NCBI GenBank assembly: GCA_963920525.1
Contig: OY986436.1
Location: 184,839,496 to 184,903,495, forward strand
Direction of reading: 5' to 3'
From: Dichetophora obliterata
Taxonomy: Eukaryota > Arthropoda > Insecta > Diptera > Sciomyzidae
Length of the DNA stretch: 64,000 nt
A program made the position numbers and the translations under genes. A model generated the notes under the pieces. The model did not search any database. It saw nothing but the letters and a program-made list of their open reading frames with translations, and had not been told where the DNA came from. Of this stretch, positions 33,574 to 47,266 are shown piece by piece; position 1 is the stretch's first letter, and each line of letters begins with the position of its first letter.

Positions 33574-35525
33574 TTTTTCTTATAGATATGTAGTCTCTAA
33601 ACACGAAAATCGCAAAAAAATAAAAAGGCAATTTTGTCTCATGAGTTTTCTTCATATTGCCAGCATGTCGATAACGAACAGAAACTAAAGTATAGCCTTT
33701 CTGTAAGAGATGCCATCTGTCTTAAACTACAGATATTTTTGGGTCGACCTTTTCAAATATGATATGACCAAAAATGTAAAAAAAATAGTAAAAGGTCGAA
33801 TTTCAGTATCTTAACTCAAATGCATCTTCTGTCTTTATTTTTGCTCAAATTTCTTTCAGCGATAGCTTTTTCTCTATTAAAAATTTATTTTTAAGATAAA
33901 AAAAAAAAGAATTTGAAAAAAAGGAGCACTGCCAAATAAGTTTAATTAATGTCAAATTGATTAAATAATCTAATAATTGATCGATTTTCGGTCAAAATCA
34001 TGTGTAATTGAACATTTGGTTGTGAAAATAGCCACCTTTCAGTTAGAACACTAGCTTCTGGTGAAGCAAAAAACTCGTTTCATTTCTATGGTGCATTTCG
34101 ACAAACTATCGAACACCAATGCATATTGAAATAAATAAAGAAGCAACTAGAACAGATGACAACCCATGATAGAGTTGATGGTGGTGATCTATAAATAGCC
34201 TACTGCTTTAAAAATGTCATATGATTAGCAGACATACAATTCAAAAGAATGAATTCCAAATTTGCGCACTCATATACTAGTTTAAACAGTGAGTTGATCA
34301 CAGCTTAATCACTCAAAGACCACTTAAGAGGAATATGTAGCGATTTCCGAAACAGACTGTCTAGTCAGCTAAGTGATTGACTCTATACAGAGTTGTTGTT
34401 GTTGTTGCCTTCTTTAAAAACTTACTTGATCTAAAGCTCACAATTTAATTCAGAAAGAATTTCCCTTTTTCAGTTTTAGATTTTTTATGAACTTTTGAAA
34501 GAATTTTTGGCTTGCAAGAGACCCAAAACCTATAAGAAAAGTATAGTGGGAAGCCGTGTACAGAACTTTTTCTGATTTTTCCACGCATAGTGTAATCAAC
34601 AAGCCATTAAACAATTAGAACCTTCGAATGTATTTTCATTGTCTCAAAAAAAAAAAAAATTCAGACCTTGCTTGTTTATTAAAAGATAAAAAAAATAAGA
34701 ATTTTTTCTTTTCATATATGTACATAAATATTTAGCTACTTCATACATATATCAACTTTTATACACAAAATACTACTAAAACATTTCGTATATATTTAAA
34801 AACATATTTTCAATAAAATTTACCTTTAAAGTATTCATACAATTTAAAAGTTTTTCGAGTCATATGTACTGTATACATTTCTTTTATTTACCATACCAAA
34901 TATTGTCATTACTTTTGTAAAAACTCAATAAAATGTTCAATAAAAATAAATAAGTAGTGAAAAACGTAGTACCAAAATCAATAGTGAAATGTATTCTTGG
35001 GTATTTAGTACTTTTAAAACGTACGAAATTCAGACAAGTGAGTATGTCATTAAAATTACTCTTTTGCTCTCCTCTTTATATTACGGGTGTATATTTTCTT
35101 TCTTGCAAACGTTGTCAAACGAATGGACAACCTAATAGTAATGGAATCATGCTCCATACAATATATTGATTTGTTATTTTATATTTTATTTATTTATTTG
35201 TATTACTTCATAACTTTTCCTTGTAAAGATCTTTGACGTTACATTTTCTTTATTTAACTTTTAGTTAGTAATTTTCAATTTGCACATTTTATTATTGATT
35301 GGTAATCAAGACCATACAATAAATAAAACTGATTTAAAATAAAATTACCATTCTGTTTTATGTACTTCTATTTCAATAAAAACAGTGTTAAACCTTGGTT
35401 TATGGGATTTAATCTCATCTTTCGCAGTTTGAACTTTTATCTAGCTAGTACGGTAATAAACGAATTTTTTTTTAGTTTTCATTGCTTTTACTCAAGAACA
35501 AATTATTGAGTTATCATTAAGTTTA
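33574..35525. other. No recognisable feature
   Basis: AT-rich DNA with a GTTGTTGTTGTT run (34395) and poly-A (34650). The open frame 34957-35169 has no recognised motif. Confidence 0.5.
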
Positions 35526-35529
35526 AGTT

Positions 35530-36215
35530 ATAATAAATTTATATCTAGGTTCAAACATAAACAACGATAATTTTCACAAATGCACTCCACAGCAAAATGT
35601 TCTGTTAAAAAACTCAATCTAGCTACACAGACGAATAAAATCAAGCTGTTGCATAAACAATAAAAATATAAACTGTCGCCTTTGTTAAGAGGCGAAATTC
35701 TTTTTGCTACATCTAGCTTACATTTATGCACTAAAATATCAGCATCGACAAACTTGTACAAGCAAGATGCAAAATACAAGCTTTAAAATAGCTTTAAAAA
35801 TAAAAAATAAATTCCTCTCTGTTTCAAAAATATGAACGAGAACACTAAAAAAAAAAAATAAACGAAAGCAATTGATGCCACATTTTCACAATAATTTCTA
35901 TAAATTAACGAATTCTTTGCCTTTTTTTGGTATAATTTTAGCACTTACTGTTTGATTGAATATTAATTATGTTGAATTTATTACTAAAATGTTTATCCAG
36001 GTTCCAACATAAGCAACACTAATATTTACGAATGCAAGCCATAAAAAAACTTTCTGTTAGAAAACACCAACAAAAAATTTCAAACTGTTGCATTAACAAT
36101 AAAAGGAAACGATCGGTTCCTAAAAACAAAAATGAGTTTTTAATGAAAATCGCTTACAGTTATGCATTACAATATCATCACTGACAAACCATATACCAGC
36201 AGGAATATTTATTAG
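35530..36215. repeat. Diverged tandem duplication, period ~445 bp
   Basis: Segments 35535-35780 and 35990-36215 are colinear: CTAGGTTCAAACATAA matches CCAGGTTCCAACATAA, CTGTTGCATAAACAATAAAA matches CTGTTGCATTAACAATAAAA, and TTATGCA(C/T)TA(A/C)AATATCA is shared. It may be ordinary duplicated intergenic DNA or two remnants of one element. Confidence 0.7.
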
Positions 36216-37845
36216 CCTGAGCTGTAATACTTTGCTTTCGAGAAGTTTTTTGTAGTGAATTTAATTGAAAAATGTATTCTTATACTAAGATCATTCAACC
36301 TAGTTATTAAAGTAAGTTTAAGACTGTAAAATAACTAATTTAGTTACCATAGTTTGCTTGATGCAAAGTTGTTAAAATTAAATGAAAAAAATAAAAATAA
36401 CAGAGACATTAATAAAGGAAACCAGCTCATAAGAACAAGAGTTATATGCATATTATTTTGTGATCATAAAAAATAGTGATGAATTGCCTATCTTTTTACT
36501 AATTAATATTCCATGACTGTTAAAGGATTATTTAAATAAGAGAACTGAATAATTTACAGCAAAGTAGATGCACAGTATGGGATCGATGTATGTATTTAAA
36601 TTTTTTATGAGAACGCTATAACTTCGTAAAGCCTTAAAGCATTGTACCAGTTCTTAAACGTATGTTACCATTTCTCCTGCAATTAAGCGTTAGCAGTATA
36701 AATTTTCGAAGGCTTTCAATAAAGGTTGAAATCCGCAACTAAACTGTCAGCGTTGCAATAAATTTTGTAGGAACTGGCTAGTTCTTGCTGTCTTATAATA
36801 ATAATTACTAGATATGTTGCCAGAACAATAACAACAACAACAACAGTAATTATGGCTTTGCTTTTGTTGTTGTTGTTGTTGTTGCTATTTATGGTCTTGC
36901 CATTTAACTGTGTTTATCTTAAGCTTCAGATAAGCATCTGCCAACATTGAACACAACAACATTGGCCATATATTAAGTTCGGCATCGAGAAGCACAACAA
37001 GCACATTATTTACAGCGAATTTAGTGCTGAAATGGCAGATCATTTGGATTACCACAACTCGTATTGATGTCGTTAGGGATTAGCAATGAAATTTTAGACA
37101 TATTAAAATGTATGCATATGCGTATTGTATGACTCGCAACGATGATTTTTATTATAATGACTTTCATTGCAAAGTGTTGCCACGATCAAGCTCAGCTGTC
37201 AAACAATGAAATATAACGAGTGATTGACAATAGATTGACAGTTTACAACATTTATGGTTGCATTAATAAGACTTCATTATAATTATATTCCCGCCGCCAA
37301 TCATTTCATTTACTTACATAAAATCAGCCATAAAGATATTTTTACTAGCCCATAACATGAACTGTGAAAGCATGAACGTACGTACCTGCAAAGAAAAATA
37401 AAAGAGAAAAGAAAATTAATATAAATTGTAGGCATTAGATAATAATTATATATCTATAAGTCTTGGGGAATGCATAAAAAAAAACATTTAGCTATAAATT
37501 TGTATAGCAAGGATCCTCAACACCTCACAGTGGTTCAAAAATATTTTCATAGGTCAAAAGTTTATAACTTAAGATGTTCTGTATATGTTTGAGTTCGAAA
37601 AAAAAATCATGAATGAAGAATTGTCAGATATTGTTGAGAAATTTGTTTGGATAGATTTTTTTCATTAGCCCAGAGTTGACTGTCTTTTCTATTTTGATGT
37701 AGGGTTATGTAAATGAATCGATTTTTTAATGCAGTACATTATTTTTTAACTTTTTTTTTTAAGTAAGTAAGTAAGTTAAATTATTTTTTACCTATACTTT
37801 TAAATAAAATTTAATTTTAAATTTACTGTTACTATTTTACTTTAC
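36216..37845. other. Intergenic or intronic DNA
   Basis: CAACAACAA and GTTGTTGTT runs occur at 36825-36885 and AAGT repeats at 37762-37778. No gene recognised. Confidence 0.5.
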
Positions 37846-37846
37846 T

Positions 37847-38120
37847 TCAAAAGCACTGGGCCGATTGATATGAAAAAAATGTTAAGATATCGTATATGTG
37901 CTACAGCACTTTAAATAAGTATTTTTCTTTCAAAATTTTAGTAATAAGTCATTTAAGAAATCATTACAGCTGCCACGCATTGCTTAATCATTTTCTTTTC
38001 ACGCGTTTGTGTTGCGATAGTTTCACGAAACTCCATGTTGCTCTCTGCTACTCTCTTTTTTTGCTCAGCTAGCACAGCGCAACAAAAAACAAAAGATGAG
38101 CCTCGTGAAAGACAAAAGGT
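37847..38120. repeat. Dispersed repeat, copy 2
   Basis: It matches 9112-9230 plus 9950-10130 in order, with short blocks such as AGCACTGGGCC, ATGTGCTA, GTGTTGCGATAGTTTC and AGCACAGCGCAACAA. It shows the state without the 675-bp insertion. Confidence 0.7.
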
Positions 38121-38130
38121 GTAATACATA

Positions 38131-38832
38131 TGGGCATTTCCACAGAAAAGTATACCGTAACCAAAAAACTAAAACTTATTAAAAATGTTTTATATTATGA
38201 TATTACCTGAGAGAAATATTTTCATTATATTAATTTAAGTAATTTATACATAAATTCATTTACCTTGAATGTCAAATCGTCTGCACTGTTTAACAAATGA
38301 AGTCTTTCTTTTTCTTAGTAAAAATGGAAGGTATTGGCTAGAGATAATGAAAAAATGGTTGCGGCAAGGAAAGGAAAACATATTCAATTTGTTTGTAAAT
38401 TACTAACTATCTAATTACTTATTTACCAAATTGAACCACCGTGGAAATTTAAGTGAGGCAACGCCAGTAACGTAACGGCAGATCAAAAAGCCTAATAACA
38501 AAACAAAAACCAGAGAAAATTTTTAAATTATCACTTGGAAAATGAATTTGTGTGAGTTGTATACAAAAAGTTTTGTCCAATTCAAAGAGTTTTGCAAATT
38601 TTGTAATCCAAGTCAAAAATCACTTCCGTGTTTTTGTAACGTAAAGCCAGCATATATTTTTGCTTATATCTTTAAATCCTTAGGGTATATTGTTGTTATT
38701 GTTTTAACTTAATATAGTGCTATTTAATTACTATGCAAATATGAAAAAACTTTTAAAAAATTAGACTTTTTATTCTATTTTTTTAATATTTCTTCGTACG
38801 AATCGTCTGTAAAGCCAGTTTGGAAATGCCCA
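38131..38832. mobile_element. 702-bp TA-flanked MITE, TGGGCATTTCC family, copy 1
   Basis: The ends TGGGCATTTCCA and TGGAAATGCCCA are exact inverted repeats with TA on both sides (38129-38130, 38833-38834). The same termini bound 58146-58918. No coding sequence. Confidence 0.8.
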
Positions 38833-38859
38833 TAAACATTATGGTGCTTTTTTAATAAT

Positions 38860-40140
38860 CGAGTTTCATTTTCGCAGCTTAAACTCTTCTTTAGAACCCT
38901 ATTACCTAACTATATAAGTCTTAAAATCGGTTATGGATTAGAGGTGGCTCTTTTCTATTTTAGTTTTTCCATACGATTTGTATGGGGAAAAAATCCATTT
39001 TAAGGGTTTATGGAAAATAAAAGCCCTAAATTAAAAAAAAAATATTAAAAAATACATTTCTAATACTTTTTATCTTCTAGATTATAACAAAAAATTTCAT
39101 TAATATTCAGTTATTATTACTGATCTATATGGCTGATCTCAAAGCTATCTAAAAATATTAATAATTTTTCTCTAAAATATTTTGTTAAATCTTCATAATT
39201 TTTTAATATTCTAGGTACAGAATTTACTCTTGTCTTAAAATTCAGAGAGTAATAATTGAAGGCAATATTAAAAAAAAAAAAAAATTAATAAATGAGGAGT
39301 TTTTAGAGGAATGATTCAATAAGTAGTATTTTTAGAATTTAGCTGAACTTTGATAATATAAAAAAAAAAAATTATTTATTTCTACGTTTTTTGTCATTGC
39401 TATTTTTCTTATCCGTATTCTTAATTTAAACTTTAAATTTAATGTTTATAATAAAATGTTATTGGAAAATTTATTTTTAATTAGTTTTATATATAAAGGA
39501 CTAACTTTCGCAATACCATGAAATCTGCTTAATATTTTAAAAAGTGGATATACATATAACTCATTTTAAAGCCTAGACTTACACCTTTTTAAAGGTGTAT
39601 AGTAACCCATTATACTTTCATAACGAATTTGCCAAAATAAATAAAACTTGCTAGTAAGAGTGGTAAAAAAAACTACTTGCACGATTTTAACCAGAAAAAC
39701 TTATAATTATAAATTTTTTTTAATACTGGCCTGAATCAGTTATGGTTTTAGTTTTAAGAAATATGCTTAATATACTGGAATAATAAAAAATGATGAATAT
39801 TTAACAAAATATTTTAAAGAAAAAGTATTTATTTCATTAGATAGCTTTTAGAAGTTATCCATAGATCAGTGAATAATAACCGAATATTAATGAAATTTTT
39901 TGTTTAAAGAAGAAGATAAAAAAGTATTAGATACGTTTTTTTTAAATTATTTTTTTATTTTTGAGGATCTTTTTACCAAGAACCTTCAAAATAGATTTTT
40001 GAGCGTACAAATCGTATGAAAAAACTAAAATAGAAAAGCGACACCTCTAAACCTTTGCCAATTTTATTAAGATTTATGCAGTGTAGTCCTTGGGTGGCAA
40101 GGAAGTGTTGAAGCTGCGAAAATTTTAAAATATTAAGAAA
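38860..40140. mobile_element. ~1.28-kb foldback element with long arms
   Basis: The arms 38860-39260 and 39750-40140 are reverse complements. The best block reads TTTTCTATTTTAGTTTTT-CATACGATTTGTA, near 38953 and 40015. The arms extend past a TAGAGGTG block (38939 and 40042) to TTTTCGCAGCTT (38872 and 40115). Poly-A and AT-rich sequence fills the centre. Confidence 0.8.
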
Positions 40141-41035
40141 AAGTGAAAAATCAACCTAATAGAAAATCCAGAGCTGCGCTTCAAAATAAAAAAAGAAATG
40201 TTTTTTATTTCGATTAACATGTTTTGTCTCAAAAAGCAATCTCTTTAGAATAAAAAATATGAAGTTGTGGACAACTGTGGCCTTCTAGTATACATATGAG
40301 ACATTCTTTGTCACATTTTTCTGATATAAGTATAATAGTTTCCATACGGCAATTGAATACAAAAAATCATTTTTAAAATTTTTTTTGAAAAAAACACAGT
40401 AAACTAACACTGTTTTCGTTCAGTGTTCTATGTTAATACTATCTAATGGTTTAGACTACACAAATATTACACAACAGATAAATTTCAAGGGCACCGAAAG
40501 GTTACAATGGTTAACAGCATTAGAAATTTGAAAATTAGTTCTTATAATATTCTATATTAGATAATTTCATCGTTCTTCAGCAATGTTGCTCCTATAATTC
40601 TGACCAATAACTTTGCTAACCAAAATTAGCCGAGTGGGCGAATAAAAGAAAATATCAACCACTGGGTTAGTAAATAAAATAAAATTTATCTCGGGATAGA
40701 AATATTTTTCGTCATTAAAAATATTCAAATATTCATAATGAAATACACTTCAAATTAAAAAAGAAAGTTTTCTCAAAAAATCTTCAATTAAAGCTTAGTA
40801 AATTGGTTATTCTAAAAGTTGTATAAAAAATGTATTAAGTTTGCTGCCCTGTAAGTAAAATAAGAGAAGCTGATAAGTGAACTTTTTTCGACTGCTAAAA
40901 ACGACAAATGTGGATTTTCAGACTCATGATGTGCAGAACTTTGTAACATTCGACATACATATGTTCAATACTATACATATACTATACATATGTTCAATAC
41001 TATCAGAAATCTGCTAAGCCAAATTATGCCTCTTT
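40141..41035. other. No recognisable feature
   Basis: AT-rich. A direct repeat ACTATACATATGTTCAATACTAT lies near 40962-41000 in shortened form. Confidence 0.4.
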
Positions 41036-41041
41036 ACATTA

Positions 41042-42318
41042 GAGGTATTCACACTGACTTGGGTAGTTGGGTATGGCTGGATTGAGTACTTTTGGTTATT
41101 GCGAGCACTCTAAATTGCAATTGAGTACTTTGTAGAATACTCTGGGCAATGTTGCATGTTTGATTGATCTCCCCGGCTTATGTTGTTGACGAGAAATGAG
41201 TAGTAAAAAAAGTTATTTTATATGCTAGTAATTTTTAACGTGAACTTCGTATCATCTTATCATTTACTAATAGTCCAGGGAAAAACGTTTTCCTGTCACA
41301 TACCCGCTTACTGCCACATAAGAATTTTTTATGCTAATCGGAAAATTAAATTTTAAATTTTTGTATATCTGAACTGGCATAACTGTAGTGCGACTACGCC
41401 CATTTTTGGTGCAGTTTGCGAAAGTAACTATATGCACTAATTTACCAAATTTTAGTCCTAAATTGTCTTAAATAAAGTAATTTTATTGGATTGTGGCCTG
41501 TAAAAGAGGGCGTGGACACCAATTTTTAATACAGTTTCAGATAGTAACCATACAAACTAAATTACCAAGTTTTAGTCTAATACGATCAAAACCGTCCGAA
41601 ATATAGCATTTTTATTCATTTATGGGCTGTAAAAGGGGTTTTGGCTTTTTTATTAACCAAGACATTAACTTTATTAACCAAGATATTAACAGATATTTTA
41701 AATTTGGTTGCCTTAGGTGTAACCGTTCCTGAGATCTTAAGAGACATCGCACGAACGATTTTATATATATAGAAGGGCGGTAAAAGAAGGCGTGGCAAAA
41801 TTTATATATCTAGTGTCCACAAATCGTCTCATAGCAAATATAAACAAAGTTACATTATAAAAACATGCACAACTCAGGAATTATAATTTCTGAAAAGTAG
41901 GCGTAGTTATAGTTAGACCACACCCATTTTTTGTTGAATTGTCGATAGTAACCATACGAACTAAATTAAAAAAATTTAGTCCAGTACAACCGAATTCGCC
42001 TGAAATATAGCGTTTTTATTAACTTGTGGGCGTAAATAGGGGGTGTGGCAATATTTTTGTGTATTATTCAAGATATTAGCCTTGACAACAAATGTTGTAA
42101 ATTTGATGCTCTTTGGTCAATTATTGCCTAGTTTTGCAAAAGATGGCAACACATGGAAAAAGTACACAATTTGGCAAGAAAAAAATCTACCCAAACAAGT
42201 CAGGGGGTCAGCTGGAGTAGATTGGTAGATGGGTACTTGGGTAGAATGGCACTCTACAAAAACAAAATGTACTGCATTTGCCAATCTACCCAACTACCCA
42301 AGTCAGTGTGAATACCCC
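41042..42318 (-). mobile_element. 1.28-kb TIR element, copy A (complete)
   Basis: Both ends read (G)RGGTATTCACACTGACTTGG inward for about 35 bp, with TA outside (41040-41041, 42319-42320). The interior holds at least three ~130-bp units with TTACCAAATTTTAGTC, CGAAATATAGC and GGGCGTGG blocks, similar in style to Helitron bodies. The open frames in it have no recognised product. Confidence 0.85.
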
Positions 42319-42320
42319 TA

Positions 42321-44370
42321 TTATTTTTTTTTATGAACGTAAACAGTTCACCGAAGAAAACTAATCGAACTTTTTCTTGTTTGGTAAAAATACTTAAAGG
42401 TAACTTAGGAAATTCAGGTTGAAGAACTTGATAAAACAAAATTTAAATTTTGTACAAAAGTACAAATGATTGAATTCGTTTCTTTGCTTTCTCCGATTAA
42501 TTGCATAAGCATATGCATCATTAGTTTTATTATGATTATAATAATCATATGAATTATTATTAGCTTTTGAAAAATGTTGGTTTAAAAACCTTACAAACTT
42601 TCGTAGTGCAACATCGGTATTATATTCTCATATTTACAACGGTTTAATGCAAAGAACAACTCGGTTGTCAAACTTTTTGAACAAACCTATGTTTTTGACA
42701 TTTACCTAAAGATTTATTGATTTTCCGGAAAAAATGTAACTTTCCTTTTCTATTCAACTCTCATGCAGCCAACACCTATTAAACATAGTTTAAAAGATAA
42801 AACTTTTAATTACTAAATAATCCTCAAAATTTTCTAAAGTAAAATATTAAAAACTGTTTCCTACTAACATAGTTAATAGCAAAAGGTAAATATATATTAA
42901 ACAAAAAAAAATTTGTTTTTCATAAATTTAGTTTACAAAAAATGCGGAATTTTGTAGATTCTCAAAATTTCTACAAATAATATTAAAATCATTATTCAAT
43001 TAAAACAAAAAAGTATTCGTATGCATTAGCAAATTTATGGAAAGTAAACAAAAAAAAAAAAAACGCTAAAATGTCTGTTCACCAATTGACATATGCTCAT
43101 GTTACTTTAGCTCTCTAAAATTGCATGGGACTGAATTCGGTAATTTGGCTGAGATACCGAACCAAACATACCTTAACGTTTTTCCAGCACATTGCTTTTA
43201 CTGAAGATTATAAACTTTCATACCTATCCCCAAGTAATTACAGATTACAAAAAATAAAATAAAATAAAATAAAATAAATAGTTCAGAAATATGTAGGTTT
43301 AGCTAAAATGTAAAATTTTAACGTACGGTCCTACTACAATCCTTAAAAAAGATTTGCGAATCTTGCCAGGGCGATTCCCAGTAGCATCGGAATTTCCATT
43401 GAAAATCACTTGTATTTATTTGCTCAGCATAATATAGAGCTAAACGAGCTTGCAGGAAAAAGAGTAGACAAGAAAGGAAGAAATCATCAGAAAAACGCAA
43501 AGCTCTAAATACCAGATTAGTTAAAATTTGTGCCTCGTGAATAACATACGCATCACATAACGCTTTGAAGACAAAACACAAAAAACTAATTGCGTGGTGA
43601 TCGTCAAACAAATCAAAAACTCTTTCATTTCGGTAAAACTAAATGTAAAATATATAAAATTAAAGCATTATAGATTTCCTAAAGTTAAACTAAAGTTATT
43701 ATATCACAGCAAAAAAAACAATGAAGATTCATTTAAGTTTAACTAAAGTTATTAAGATTTAAAAAATCAAAAATATATAGATAAAGGAAAGTTATCAATA
43801 AAAAAGAACAACAAAAAGAAAAGAAATATTGATAAGAAAAAAAACAAATTATTAGGAAATAGAGAAAAAATAAAAAACCTTTACGTATATAATAGTAAAT
43901 TTGAATATCATGTGTTAATTACAAAAACAAAGTTTACACGCATCTAATTTAGTAACAAGTTAGACAAAAAAAAAAACAGTAAAAGCTATACGCAGAGCTG
44001 GTGTTGATAATTTTTTATTTGCTTCTAAAAAGAGTGGATAAATTAACACATAAATCCACCCCCGATTTGCATATTTTTTTTTTAAATCCTAATAGGTACC
44101 CAAAAAAGCAGTAGCATTGGAAGGTCTTTCTTCGCTCCGTGAGTTAAAAATTTTTTTCATATATTAATATTATATATTTGTTTTTGCTACTAAATTTCAT
44201 TCATAAAAAGTTTTTTTGGTTCCATTCGTTAAAAAACTAAGCTACAAAAATTATACAAACGTCAACAAAGAAAAGAATATATAAGAAAAGCCATATTAGG
44301 AGCAAAGTTGAACTAAACTTAAATTTTGGAGACTTTTTTGTTGTTTTCTTTGGCAATGTGTCAAAATCAT
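42321..44370. other. AT-rich spacer between copies A and B
   Basis: An (AAAAT)n run lies at 43252-43277. A 97-residue minus frame at 43318-43611 has unusually even composition for this AT-rich context, but I cannot assign it. Confidence 0.5.
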
Positions 44371-44372
44371 TA

Positions 44373-45630
44373 GGGGTATTCACACTGACTTGGATAGTTG
44401 GGTAGATTGGCAAATGCCGTATATTTTGTTTTTGTAAAGTACCATTCTACGCAAGTACCCATCTACCAATCTACTCCAGCTGACCCCCTGACTTGTTTGG
44501 GTAGATTGTTTTCATGCCAAATTGAGTACTTTTCCATGTGTTACCACCTTTTGAAAAAATAGGCAATAATTGACCTAAGGGCATAAAATTTACAATATAT
44601 GTTGTCAAGGCTAATATCTCGAAAAATAAAAAAAAATAATGCCACACCCTCTATTTCCGCCCACAAGTTAATAAAAACGCTATAATTCAAACGAATTCGG
44701 TTGTACTGGACTAAATTTTTGTAATTTAGTTCGTATGGTTACTATCGACAATTCAACAAAAAATGGGCGTGGTCGAGCTATAACCTCGCCTACTTTTCAG
44801 AAATTATAATTCCTGAGTTGTGCATGTTTTTATAATGAAAATTGGTTTGTATTTGCTGTGAGAGAAAGTGGTAGTCACTAGATATATAAATTTTGACACG
44901 CTTACTTTTACCGCCCATTTATACATATAAAATCGTTCGTGTGGTGTCTCTTAAGATCTCAGGAACGGTAGCACCTAAGGCAACTAATCTTACAATATCT
45001 GTTAATATCTCGGTTAATAAAAAATCCACACCCCCTTTCACCGCCCACAAATCAATAAAAATGTTATATTTTGGACGGTTTTGATCGTATTAGACTAAAA
45101 TTTGGTAATTTAGTTCTTATGGTTACTGTCTGAAACTGCATTAAAAATGGGTGTCCACGCCCTCTTTTATAGCCCACAAATCAATAAAAATACTTTGTTT
45201 AAGACGACTTTGGTCGTATAAGATTTAAATTCGGTAATTTAGTTTGTATGGTTACTTTCTTTAACCATACAAATTTTACTTTTAGGAAAATTTTTCCAAA
45301 CATCCTTTTACCGCCTACAAATCAATAAAAATGCTATATTTAAGACGGTTTTGTTCGTATTAAACTAAAATTTGGTAAATAAGTTCATATAGTTACTTTC
45401 GGAAACTGAACTCAAAATGGGTGTAGTCGCAATACAGTTATGCCAGTTCAGAGTTACAAAAAATTGATATTTTTTTCGATTGCCATGAAAATTCTTATGT
45501 GACAGTAAGCCGGTCTGTGACAGGACAATATTTTCCCCTGGATTACAAGTATATGATAAGATGCTGCGAAGTTCACGTTAAAAATTACTCGTATATAGAA
45601 TAACTTTTTTACGCCCAATTAATGACCTAC
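44373..45630 (+). mobile_element. Same TIR element, copy B (inverted, right end lost)
   Basis: It begins GGGGTATTCACACTGACTTGG after TA (44371-44372) and matches copy A in reverse orientation as far as TTTTTAACGTGAACTTCG and AAGTTATTCTAT (45560-45610). The final ~170 bp and the right terminus are missing. Copies A and B make an inverted pair of about 1.2 kb arms with a 2-kb loop. Confidence 0.85.
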
Positions 45631-46586
45631 ATTTTTCGCGCATAAAATGACAAAAACTGATTTGGTGGCAACCTTTTTCCAGCTGTCACTCATCTACATA
45701 AACCGTGGAGATCAAACAAACATGCAGCACACAATTTTTCAAACAGCTGAGTATTTTTTTTTTAATAAGTTATTCTTTTATTTTGCTTCTTTAGTAATTG
45801 GTAAAAATTTAATACAAAAAGAGAACAAACTCCACTTTGGTCATATATGGCAAAAATATTACAGTAAAGCCTCGATATAAATTTTTAGTGATTAAATCAT
45901 TTTTTTCTCTGTTTTCGCATTTATAAAAATATTTGAATTATTTATTCTGTCTATACATAGACTTTAATAATGCATACTTAATATATAATTTATAAAAGCA
46001 AATTCAATATTCTTTCATGCATAATTTTTATTTTCTCTTTAACATTTCTTTATGGTTCTGTATACTTAAATCTTGGATAAATAAATCAAGCAAAATGTTG
46101 CTTGTCTTGTTGATGTATTTTACTTAAAATAATAAATTATAAACAAAGATGAATAAATAAATTTTTTTAATTTTCCTTGTAATAAGGCAAACAGATAAGA
46201 TAAAAGGGATCGTTTGCAAAATTTTCAGCTGGGTAACAGAAAAATATCTCAACTTCATTCCGAGATATTTTAGCGTTTTGTGGTTACTATAGACCTGCAA
46301 CTTCACAGAGTTCGATTAACTGTAATTTTGTAATTGATCAGATTTCCCCCAATTCTTTTGCTTATAACTTTTACTTTTGAGATTTTGTTATTTATTTTTT
46401 TGTTTCTAGATATTGTTTTAAAATGTAATAGGACTCTGAAATAAAAATTTTGGATTATAAATATTCGTCGGAACTACTTAGCCAACGAATGTGGTACCCC
46501 ACATGTACCACTGTTTTGCTAGCTTTATTGATGAGTCGTAAAGGGCTTCGTTACTCAGATAACGAAAGAATTACCAATTGTAAAAG
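45631..46586. other. No recognisable feature
   Basis: AT-rich DNA with short open frames only. Confidence 0.5.
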
Positions 46587-46745
46587 TGGCGGCCGTAGCC
46601 AAGTGGGCAGATTGCATGGCTCCTAAGCTAAAGAACCGCGGTAGCCCGGGTTCAATTCCAGCTCAGACAAAATGTTTTTCAATTGAAATAATTTTTCTCT
46701 TTGGTCGTCACCTCTCTGCAGACAATAGCAAACCTCAGAGAGTAA
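46587..46745 (+). repeat. tRNA-derived SINE, copy 1
   Basis: The head GGCGGCCGTAGCCAAGTGGG resembles a Leu/Ser-type tRNA D-arm (box A), and CCCGGGTTCAATTCCAGC is a T-arm (box B). The tail has CACCTCTCTGCAGACAATAG and CAAACCTCAGAGAG. A second copy lies at 63699-63850. The tail resembles a tephritid SINE known to me from memory (CCTC, GGCAATGGCAAACCTC), which supports the taxonomic guess. Confidence 0.8.
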
Positions 46746-47266
46746 AAACAGATCTTTGAATGAATCATTTAAATTACATTTTGTTCGCTCCTACCCGTAA
46801 CACTACAAAAAAGCAAAATAACTTTTTCAACAATAGTGTAAAAAAAAATATTTTTTTTTTGTGAAATAAGGACATGCAATGGTATATTTCTTTGAGTTTC
46901 TCACAATGCTTCAAATTAATTTTAGTTAACAAATTATTCACACTTAAAGTTTTCAACTGTCCCACCCGTAACATATGCAATGACCGTCTTACAAAAGTTG
47001 TAGATTTAAGTTAGCATAGTTGAAACGAAAAAATTAGATCCACATAGCGTATGAAGAATTTGCAATTATTTTGAAGTGATGAAAGCGAACCAGAAATATG
47101 TGGCTTTAATATGAAATAATTGTTCGCTTAGTTTTTTTAGGATTTTCATATGCATTTAAAATTCGTGTGTGAAATAAATATCCAAAATTAGAAGTATTTT
47201 AACAAATAACGTTTTTTTAAATATCATATGAAAGAAATTTGATAAAAAAAATGCCGCAATAAAAAC
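46746..47266. other. No recognisable feature
   Basis: AT-rich spacer before the 47269 element, with a poly-T/A run at 46840-46862. Confidence 0.5.

Noticed and set aside
43318..43611. 97-residue minus-strand frame as a receptor-like gene
   Set aside because: A hydrophobic stretch is present, but no start context, neighbours or known motif; kept only as a note on the spacer.
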